A DNA stretch of 10,265 nt, taken from NCBI RefSeq assembly GCF_000966975.1, contig NZ_JZWV01000033.1:1-10265 (forward strand). Reading direction: 5' to 3'. The notes below the pieces were generated by a model. The model did no database searches and was not told the origin of the DNA. It was given only the letters and a program-made list of their open reading frames with translations. The DNA is from Streptomyces katrae (lineage in GTDB: Bacteria; Actinomycetota; Actinomycetes; Streptomycetales; Streptomycetaceae). The position numbers were made by a program, and so were the translations under genes. Below, one piece after another: positions 1 to 4,489 of this stretch. The first letter of the stretch is position 1; every line of letters begins with the position of its first letter.

Positions 1-143
1 CGACCGTCGCCGTCGCCGCCGTCGCCGTCCTGGGACTGGGCGCGGACAAGGACGCCTGGCAGTACGTCCCGGGCCTCGGCTGCGCGGCCGTGCTGTGGGC
101 GGGTACCGCGCTCAGCGGGCTCCGGGCGGGCCGGAAGGCCTGA
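1..143 (+). CDS. C-terminal fragment of a small membrane protein, function unknown
   Basis: The reading frame enters from the left edge (first full codon at base 3) and stops with TGA at 141-143, leaving 46 visible residues. They begin with a strongly hydrophobic Ala/Val run followed by LGLGADKDAWQYVPG, then a second hydrophobic stretch (CAAVLWAGTALSG), and end in a basic tail LRAGRKA. This reads as the last one or two membrane helices of an integral membrane protein with a positively charged, probably cytoplasmic C-terminus. Start, full length and family cannot be seen. It converges on the regulator at 193-819 with only 49 bases between stop codons, and that gap is filled by a strong hairpin. 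Codon use (G/C at nearly every third position) supports real coding. No function is proposed. Confidence 0.6.
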   Translation, partial: TVAVAAVAVLGLGADKDAWQYVPGLGCAAVLWAGTALSGLRAGRKA

Positions 144-188
144 CCCGGCCCGGCCACGGCGAGGCGGGCCGGGACGGGCCGGGCCGGG
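144..188. terminator. Bidirectional hairpin between convergent genes
   Basis: Bases 144-155 (CCCGGCCCGGCC) are perfectly complementary to 177-188 (GGCCGGGCCGGG), a 12-bp all-GC stem with a 21-nt loop. It starts immediately after one stop codon (141-143) and ends five bases before the opposing stop (193-195). There is no T-tract on either side, which is common for terminators in high-GC actinobacteria. The position suggests it ends both converging transcripts. Confidence 0.65.
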
Positions 189-192
189 GGCC

Positions 193-819
193 TCAGATCC
201 AGCCCTGCTCCACGGCGATGCGGGCCGCGTCGAAGCGGTTGCGGCCGCCGAGCTTCTTGATGGAGGCCGAGGTGACGTTGCGTACGGTCCCGGCCGCCAG
301 GTAGAGCTCGGCCGCGATCTCCTTGACGGTGGCCCCGCCGGCGGTGAGCCGCAGCACCTGGGACTCCCGGGTGCTGAGCTTCGTACCCGGCCCGGCCCCC
401 GGGATCCCCAGCCCCATGGCGCTGCTCGCCAGGGACGGGGCCATCGTCACGCAGCCCGCGGCCACGCCCTTGAGGGTGGCGATGAGCCGGGGCAGGCCGG
501 TGTCGGTCGGAACGATGCCGTGCACTCCCGCCGCCATCGCGCGGCCCACCGCCGCGGGGCGGTTTCCGGCCATCATGAGCACGATTCCGCAGGCGGGCAC
601 CCTGGCCCGTACCGCCGACGCGAGACGCAGTACGTCATCGCCCACGGGCGTGTCTTCCAGCAGGACGACATCGGGTGAATGGCGGTGGACAAGTGAGAGA
701 ACGTGCTGGGGGTCGGTTTCCGCGGCGATTACCTCTATGTCACCGGCCGACCTGAGGGCCTCGACGAGCGCCTCGAGAAAGAGAACCCGGCTTCCGCCGA
801 CAATGACGCTGATAGCCAT
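193..819 (-). CDS. Orphan LuxR-type response regulator with a degenerate receiver domain
   Basis: This is a 208-residue two-domain DNA-binding regulator. Residues 1-120 have the receiver fold pattern and residues 149-208 are a LuxR/NarL-type HTH (STRESQVLRL, then EIAAELYLAAGTVRN) ending in GGRNRFDAARIAVEQGWI, very like DesR-type actinobacterial regulators. The phosphorylation site looks lost: the acidic pair after strand 1 is G8-G9, the acceptor position in DVVLLE is E55 followed by D56, and the conserved lysine position is T105. It therefore probably works without a kinase, perhaps by binding a ligand or partner; that is inference. I chose the ATG at 819 because AGGGG sits about six bases upstream; an upstream in-frame extension to 882 lacks receiver-like sequence. 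It is the last gene of a minus-strand operon, 34 bases after the 91-aa gene. An ATA isoleucine codon (residue 28) is unusual for a high-GC genome. No histidine kinase is adjacent. Confidence 0.88.
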   Translation of the reverse strand: MAISVIVGGSRVLFLEALVEALRSAGDIEVIAAETDPQHVLSLVHRHSPDVVLLEDTPVGDDVLRLASAVRARVPACGIVLMMAGNRPAAVGRAMAAGVHGIVPTDTGLPRLIATLKGVAAGCVTMAPSLASSAMGLGIPGAGPGTKLSTRESQVLRLTAGGATVKEIAAELYLAAGTVRNVTSASIKKLGGRNRFDAARIAVEQGWI

Positions 820-853
820 GGTGAATCCCCTGGATGAACCGTGGCGCCGTGTT

Positions 854-1129
854 CTACCGTTCGGTTTCCACGGTCCAGCCACTCAGCTGTTGGGTTATCT
901 CCAGTGCCCGGCGGCAAATGATGTCGCCCGACGCCGGTGGTTCCAGTCCCTCGGAAACGGTCTGGAACAGGACGAGCTCGACGCGCCCGTCACGAGGGCG
1001 GACCGCCACGTGTTCCAGGCCGTCCGCGGGAGTGGCCACGGATCTCAACAACGAGGCGAGGAGGAGCGGATCCGGCGGGCCGGCCGTCCCGGCGCCCGGA
1101 GCTCGCAGGGAAACCGCGGTCATAAGCAT
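854..1129 (-). CDS. Small soluble protein (91 aa), function unknown, between peptide and regulator genes
   Basis: I do not recognise this family with certainty. The 91 residues have no signal peptide or membrane helix. The pattern is an N-terminal helix (PLLLASLLRSVA), a strand pair (LEHVAVRPRDGRVELVLFQTV) and a C-terminal helix (SGDIICRRALEITQQL) followed by SGWTVETER, which suggests a compact alpha/beta domain. There is one cysteine, C72. It begins 9 bases after the peptide gene's stop, in the same reading frame, and lacks a clear Shine-Dalgarno sequence, so translation probably depends on coupling to the peptide gene; the start could also be the second ATG at 1123. It ends 34 bases before the LuxR-type regulator. 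Support for coding comes from the operon position and the plausible protein pattern. An ATA codon (residue 78) echoes the one in the downstream regulator. It may be an accessory, immunity or partner protein for the peptide, which is speculation. Confidence 0.6.
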   Translation of the reverse strand: MLMTAVSLRAPGAGTAGPPDPLLLASLLRSVATPADGLEHVAVRPRDGRVELVLFQTVSEGLEPPASGDIICRRALEITQQLSGWTVETER

Positions 1130-1138
1130 GCGAGTCGA

Positions 1139-1351
1139 CTAGCCCAGCTTCAGGTCGTACGAGGTGGTGAAGGAGGCCGTCGCCCAGTGGTCCAGGTCGG
1201 GGGAGACGATGTCCCAGTTCTGGTTCCCCGCCTCGACGGTGACCCGGTTTTCCGCACCCTGACCGGTGGTGTGAGCCGCACCGAAGAGGAACAGGCCGGC
1301 GGCGAGAGCGGCAATGGAAGCGGCACCGGTTGCGCGACGGAACTTCAGCAT
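1139..1351 (-). CDS. Secreted 70-aa peptide, unrecognised
   Basis: The product looks like an exported small peptide. Residues 1-6 (MLKFRR) are a basic n-region and residues 7-26 a hydrophobic h-region (GAASIAALAAGLFLFGAA), with a plausible signal peptidase I site around residues 24-27. The remaining roughly 44 residues are polar, with VTVEAG, QNWDIVSPDLDHW and SFTTSYDLKLG. The mature part has no cysteine, no obvious protease double-glycine leader, two tryptophans in acidic settings (NWD and DLDHW) and a C-terminal KLG. I chose the ATG at 1351 because a strong GGGGGA Shine-Dalgarno sequence lies just upstream; an earlier in-frame ATG at 1390 would bury the signal sequence. It is first in a minus-strand operon with the 91-aa protein and the LuxR-type regulator, and divergent from a TrmB/LuxR regulator. 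It could be a signalling peptide, a small toxin or bacteriocin-like peptide, or a cell-wall protein. I know of no named family for it. Confidence 0.75.
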   Translation of the reverse strand: MLKFRRATGAASIAALAAGLFLFGAAHTTGQGAENRVTVEAGNQNWDIVSPDLDHWATASFTTSYDLKLG

Positions 1352-1617
1352 GGTTTTCCCCCTGGAAAGCGTTCGTAAAGCGAGAGCCAAACCGGGCGTT
1401 CGGCGCCGGCCGCTCCTTCGTTCTGCAACCAGCTTGCTTTACGCCGGACCCCGACCGGAAGCAGATCGGCTGGCAGGAAGAACCCCGTGGCAGCTCGGTG
1501 CCAACCTCGCAACGAAGGCTGCGCGGAAGTAGCCATCCACCTGCGGCGTCTCATATGTTGGCCGCATCGGCGCGGCTCAGTGCAGAGTGAGCGGCGGGGG
1601 ACCGAAGAGGAACGACA
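1352..1617. promoter_or_regulatory. Divergent control region with two overlapping inverted repeats
   Basis: These 266 bases separate the peptide operon (minus) from the TrmB/LuxR regulator (plus). Two 8-bp long-range inverted repeats are visible: CGTAAAGC at 1374-1381 with GCTTTACG at 1436-1443, and CCTTCGTT at 1415-1422 with AACGAAGG at 1511-1518. Each arm of the second is followed or preceded by a GCAAC/TGCAACC-like sequence. A -10-like TATGTT (TAnnnT) lies at 1554-1559 for the plus-strand gene, with no good -35. The Shine-Dalgarno for the regulator is AGAGGA, six bases before its ATG. The layout suits autoregulation or cross-regulation by one of the flanking HTH proteins; binding is not shown by sequence alone. 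Confidence 0.5.
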
Positions 1618-2598
1618 ATGCTGGAACTACTGGGACTGGACGCGCAAACTGCGGATGTGTACGGACTCATGCTGGCGAACCACGCATGGGGCGTCGCGGA
1701 GATCGCGCAACGGCTCCGCCTCACACCCGCCGACGTGCGCGGGTCACTGGAGAAACTGACCGATCTGCGCCTGTTGCACCGATCGGCCGTCGGTGACGAA
1801 CTCCAGCCCGCCGACCCGGCCTTGGGTCTGCGCGAGCTGCTCAACGAACGCAAGCGGGAGCTGGAGAGCAGACAGGAGGCGGTGGCGCGCTGCGAGGCCG
1901 ACATGGCCCAGCTGGTCAGCACCTACAGCGAGCTCTACTCCGGCCAGACCCAACGCGTCTCCCAGCAGTTCCTCGGCGTCGAGTCGGTGCAGAACCGGAT
2001 CAGGGAACTCTCCACCGAGGCTACCTCCGAATGCCTGACCTTCAACCCCGGCGGCGCGCAGTCTCGAGCCAGCCTCGAGGCCAGCAAACCGCTCGACCGC
2101 GACTCCCTCGACCGGGGCGTCCGGATGCGCACGGTCTACCTCGACAGCGTCCGCAACGACTCGGTCACCACCGAGTACGCGGAATGGCTCACCGACCTGG
2201 GCGGCGAGGTGCGCACCGTGCCCTCCCTGCCGCTGCGCATGCTCATCTTCGACCGGAAGACGGTCATCGTCCCGGCCGACCCGGAGAACACCCGCAAGGG
2301 AGCGGTCCAGTTGACCGAACCGGGGGTGGTCGTCGGCCTGGCCGGGCTGTTCGACCAGATCTGGGAGTCGGCCGTACCGCTGGGCACCCGCCAGGACCGT
2401 GACGACCGGGGCCTGACCCGCCAGGAGAAGGAGCTGCTGCGCCTGCTGGGCAGCGGCCTCACCGACGAGGCCGCCGGCCGTCAGCTGGGGCTGTCGCTGC
2501 GGACGGTGCGCCGGATGATGGCGGAGCTGATGAAACGTCTCGGCGCGGGCAGCCGCTTCGAGGCGGGCCTGCGCGCGGCCCAGCGCGAGTGGGTGTGA
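1618..2598 (+). CDS. TrmB-like / LuxR-type transcriptional regulator
   Basis: This 326-residue protein is a multi-domain DNA-binding regulator. Residues 1-60 resemble the TrmB winged helix (LGLDAQTADVYGLML, then GVAEIAQRLRLTPADVRGSLEKL). Residues 70-105 are charged and helical (ELLNERKRELESRQEAVARC), likely a coiled-coil dimer element. Residues 115-250 resemble the PLD-like effector domain of TrmB relatives (LRMLIFDRKTVIVPADPEN). Residues 262-326 are a LuxR-type HTH (GLTRQEKELLRLLGSGLTDE, then LSLRTVRRMMAELMKRLGAGSRFEA). Such proteins are numerous in Streptomyces and some control secondary metabolism. ATG 1618 is preceded by AGAGGA at good spacing. It is divergent from the secreted peptide operon, and its tail (SRFEAGLRAAQREWV) parallels that of the receiver-type regulator (NRFDAARIAVEQGWI). 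A sensor role for the peptide or a small molecule through the middle domain is inference. Confidence 0.88.
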   Translation: MLELLGLDAQTADVYGLMLANHAWGVAEIAQRLRLTPADVRGSLEKLTDLRLLHRSAVGDELQPADPALGLRELLNERKRELESRQEAVARCEADMAQLVSTYSELYSGQTQRVSQQFLGVESVQNRIRELSTEATSECLTFNPGGAQSRASLEASKPLDRDSLDRGVRMRTVYLDSVRNDSVTTEYAEWLTDLGGEVRTVPSLPLRMLIFDRKTVIVPADPENTRKGAVQLTEPGVVVGLAGLFDQIWESAVPLGTRQDRDDRGLTRQEKELLRLLGSGLTDEAAGRQLGLSLRTVRRMMAELMKRLGAGSRFEAGLRAAQREWV

Positions 2599-2664
2599 CG
2601 CGCGTAGCCACGACCTGACGAACTCGGCCGCACCGGTGGGACATGCGCTCACCGCTGGTTAGCG

Positions 2665-2699
2665 TCCCCCGGGGGATCCGAAAGGCCGGCGCAGCCGGC
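2665..2699. other. Palindrome and hairpin in the gap before the sigma factor gene
   Basis: The 125-base gap between the TrmB/LuxR gene and the sigma factor holds a perfect 12-base palindrome, TCCCCCGGGGGA (2665-2676), and a 6-bp stem with a 3-nt loop, GCCGGC-GCA-GCCGGC (2685-2699). The hairpin ends ten bases before the sigma factor Shine-Dalgarno (GGGGGA, 2710-2715). It may end the upstream transcript or, if the sigma factor promoter lies before it, form structure in that leader. I see no convincing -35/-10 pair in the gap. Confidence 0.35.
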
Positions 2700-2723
2700 G
2701 ATCAGCACCGGGGGACGTGACGG

Positions 2724-3614
2724 GTGGACGAGAAGGACGAGCTGGCGCGGCGGTTCGACGCCCACCGCGCCCACCTGCGGGCGGTCGCCTACCGGATGCT
2801 GGGCTCGCTCGGCGACGCCGACGACGCCGTGCAGGAGGCGTGGTTCAAGCTGAACCGCACCGACGTGGGCGCGGTGGAGAACCTGGGCGGCTGGCTGACC
2901 ACCGTCGTGGGCCGGGTGTGCCTGGACATGCTGCGCTCGCGCTCCGCCCGGCGCGAGGAGTCCCTGGACGCGGCGGACCTCCCGTTCCGGATGCCCGACC
3001 CGGTGGTCGGTCTCCCCGGGCGGGTCGACCCCGAGCAGGAGGCCCTGCTCGCCGACTCGGTCGGCATCGCGCTGATGGTCGTGCTGGAGAGCCTCGCGCC
3101 GGCCGAGCGGCTGGCCTTCGTCCTGCACGACATGTTCGCCGTGCCGTTCGAGGAGATCGCGCCGCTGGTGGAGAAGTCCTCGGCCGCGACCCGTCAGCTC
3201 GCGAGCCGGGCGCGGCGTCGCGTGCGGGGCGCGGCGCCCGCCCCGGACACCGACCCGGTCCGGGTGCGGCGGGCCGTCGACGCCTTCCTGTCGGCGGCCC
3301 GGGACGGGGACCTGGAGGCCCTCGTCGCCGTCCTCGACCCGGAGATCACCGCACGGTCCGACGGCGGCACCCGGCGGCCCGGCGCGCTGCTGCGCGGGGC
3401 ACGCCGGGTCGCCTCCCAGGCGATCGCCTTCGCCCGGTTCGCGCAGGACGGCCGCGCGGTGCTGGTCAACGGCGGCCCGGGGGTGCTCGCCCTCGACGCG
3501 GACGGGCACCCGGTGTCCCTGATGGCCTTCACGGTCCGGGGCGGTCTCATCACCGCCCTGGACATCCTCACCGACCCCGACCGCCTCGCCTGCATCCGCC
3601 TCGACGGCGCCTGA
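2724..3614 (+). CDS. ECF41-like RNA polymerase sigma factor with SnoaL-like C-terminal extension
   Basis: This 296-residue protein directs RNA polymerase to a specific promoter set. Residues 8-75 are sigma region 2 (FDAHRAHLRAVAYRMLGS, then DADDAVQEAWFKLNR) and residues 108-168 are region 4 (ALMVVLESLAPAERLAFVLH, then FEEIAPLVEKSSAATRQLASRARRR). Residues 176-290 form an NTF2/SnoaL-like domain carrying DGGTRR (213-218) and NGGPG (249-253), close to the DGGGK and NGxPG motifs known for ECF41 factors, where the extension replaces a separate anti-sigma factor. ECF41 genes usually sit beside a carboxymuconolactone decarboxylase, oxidoreductase or epimerase gene; none is adjacent here. Start is GTG 2724, eight bases after GGGGGA. 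It converges on an anti-sigma-type ATPase gene with 38 bases between stops. That ATPase is not expected to be its partner, because such kinases act through anti-anti-sigma proteins on SigB/SigF-type sigmas. Confidence 0.9.
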   Translation: MDEKDELARRFDAHRAHLRAVAYRMLGSLGDADDAVQEAWFKLNRTDVGAVENLGGWLTTVVGRVCLDMLRSRSARREESLDAADLPFRMPDPVVGLPGRVDPEQEALLADSVGIALMVVLESLAPAERLAFVLHDMFAVPFEEIAPLVEKSSAATRQLASRARRRVRGAAPAPDTDPVRVRRAVDAFLSAARDGDLEALVAVLDPEITARSDGGTRRPGALLRGARRVASQAIAFARFAQDGRAVLVNGGPGVLALDADGHPVSLMAFTVRGGLITALDILTDPDRLACIRLDGA

Positions 3615-3617
3615 GGC

Positions 3618-3653
3618 GGGGCCCCGGCGGCGGCCGGCCAGGGGGCGGCCCCC
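3618..3653. terminator. GC-rich hairpin between convergent sigma factor and ATPase genes
   Basis: Between the two convergent stops lie complementary arms GGGGCC (3618-3623) and GGCCCC (3647-3652), and alternatively a tight hairpin GGGGG-CGG-CCCCC (3641-3653). Either could end transcription from both sides. No T-tract is present, so this rests on position and GC stem only. Confidence 0.4.
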
Positions 3654-4072
3654 TACCCCTCCGGAACCGGGGAGGGCAGTTCCAGCCAGACCGTCTTGCC
3701 CGGCCGGGCGGCGTCGGGCAGCGGGGCGGAGCCCCAGCTCTGGGCCAGGTGGTTGAGGAGCACCAGGCCGTGTCCCCCGGGCCGGGACCGGTCCTGCGCG
3801 GCCCGGGGCCTCGGCGGCTCGGGGCTGTCGTCCGTCACCTCCACCCGCAGCCGCCCGCCCGGCCCGTGGCGCAGCACCAGCTCCCGCGGACCCCCTGCGT
3901 GCAGGCACGCATTGGTGACCAGCTCCGAGACCAGCAGGAGCACGTCCTCCTCGGCCTCGGAGCCCGGCGCCCAGCGCCAGTCGGCGAGGGCGTGCCGGGT
4001 GAAGTCCCGGCACCGGGTGACGACGCCCGCCGTGGCTCCGCCCAGGACCAGCCTCCGCGTCTGTTCCGCCAC
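3653..4072 (-). CDS. RsbW-like ATP-binding protein (HATPase_c_2)
   Basis: This 139-residue GHKL-type ATPase belongs to the large Streptomyces family of anti-sigma/serine kinase-like proteins. Residues 6-30 are the family's usual N-terminal helix (RRLVLGGATAGVVTRCRDFTRHALADW). The N-box is VSELVTNACLHAGG (48-61, with E50 and N54), the G1 box is VTDDS (79-83) and the G2 box is GGHGLVLLNHLAQSWG (99-114). It lacks a histidine kinase dimerisation domain, so it probably phosphorylates or sequesters a regulatory partner; no STAS-domain antagonist is adjacent. I prefer the GTG at 4072, which has GGGAG seven bases upstream. An in-frame GTG at 4117 would add 15 residues of low-complexity sequence and has a poorer spacing of its G-rich stretch. 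It converges on the ECF41-like sigma gene and faces away from the aminotransferase. Confidence 0.85.
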   Translation of the reverse strand: MAEQTRRLVLGGATAGVVTRCRDFTRHALADWRWAPGSEAEEDVLLLVSELVTNACLHAGGPRELVLRHGPGGRLRVEVTDDSPEPPRPRAAQDRSRPGGHGLVLLNHLAQSWGSAPLPDAARPGKTVWLELPSPVPEG

Positions 4073-4300
4073 CGGCGCACTCCCGTCTACGGCCTCACCA
4101 GTCCCTCGGCGCCGCACCTACCCCCGACCAGGATGGACAAATCCCACGGTTTCGGCCACCAGGCCACCACAGAAGCCCCACAGCGGCGGCACAGCACCGC
4201 CGGAATCCCCCGAGAACCCCGCCGGAGTGCCGCCCGCACCGCGGAGAAGGGTCCCGGCGGGGGCCTCCCGCCGCCTTCCAAGCGGGGTCCCGAAGACACG

Positions 4301-4326
4301 CGAAAGGCCCCCACCAGGGGTTTTCG
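4301..4326. terminator. Terminator-like hairpin not attached to a visible gene
   Basis: The left arm CGAAAGGCCCC (4301-4311) pairs with GGGGTTTTCG (4317-4326) around a CACCA loop, giving nine Watson-Crick pairs, one G-T pair and one bulged G. On the plus strand a TTTT run follows the GC core, as in an intrinsic terminator; the minus strand offers AAAA/TTT flanks too. The nearest gene ends do not point at it, since the ATPase gene reads away to the left and the aminotransferase starts 164 bases to the right. Confidence 0.45.
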
Positions 4327-4458
4327 GCCGTTCTCCCCCGTGGAGCGGCCGTTCGGGCGACGCTAAACCGGACACGCGCGACCGTCGAGGACCGGCGCCC
4401 CGATCCGTCAAGTCCTCCGGCCTCCGGCCCGGGCCCGGCACGCTCCCAGGCACCGCCC

Positions 4459-4483
4459 TGTCCACATCCTGGACAACTACCCT
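4459..4483 (+). promoter_or_regulatory. Dyad TGTCCA-N5-TGGACA and -10-like element for the aminotransferase gene
   Basis: Six-base arms TGTCCA (4459-4464) and TGGACA (4470-4475) form a perfect 17-bp dyad. A TAnnnT -10-like sequence, TACCCT, follows at 4478-4483, six bases before the ATG at 4490, so transcription could start at or next to the start codon. The dyad would then overlap the -35/-10 spacer, where a bound repressor would block polymerase. No good -35 hexamer is visible. The same TGGACAA half-site also occurs at 4134-4140. Confidence 0.45.
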
Positions 4484-4489
4484 CGGTAT

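Larger units (their letters stand above)
4118..4489. other. Non-coding stretch between the ATPase and aminotransferase genes
   Basis: About 370 bases without a convincing gene lie between these divergent genes. Reading frames here give low-complexity Arg/Pro/Gly proteins with no family-like pattern and no ribosome-binding site. Visible elements are GGAT-N6-ATCC (4131-4144) containing TGGACAA, a terminator-like hairpin at 4301-4326, and the dyad at 4459-4475 next to the aminotransferase start. The middle part (about 4150-4300) shows nothing I can name. Confidence 0.5.

Noticed and set aside
737..746. TGTCACC sequence resembling an ECF41 -35 element
   Set aside because: It lies inside the coding region of the receiver-type regulator, has no CGTC -10 at the right distance, and points at no gene start.
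1139..1351. The peptide as a lanthipeptide (RamS/SapB-like) precursor, given the LuxR-type neighbour
   Set aside because: The peptide has no cysteine, carries a Sec-type signal sequence, and no lanthionine synthetase or ABC transporter is present.
323..1378. Long plus-strand open frame (351 codons) opposite the peptide operon
   Set aside because: It is Arg/Gly/Ser-rich with no domain pattern, has no ribosome-binding site, and overlaps three better-supported minus-strand genes.
2649..4013. Long minus-strand open frame (454 codons) over the sigma factor gene
   Set aside because: Low-complexity Gly/Arg/Pro/His composition expected opposite a high-GC gene; the plus-strand sigma factor has clear conserved domains.
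2724..4072. The RsbW-like ATPase as the anti-sigma factor of the adjacent sigma factor
   Set aside because: ECF41-type sigmas are controlled by their own C-terminal extension, and the genes are convergent with separate starts rather than an operon.
4118..4465. Minus-strand open frame (115 codons) in the gap before the aminotransferase
   Set aside because: Arg/Gly/Pro-rich, no ribosome-binding site, no recognisable pattern; it also covers the hairpin and part of the dyad.
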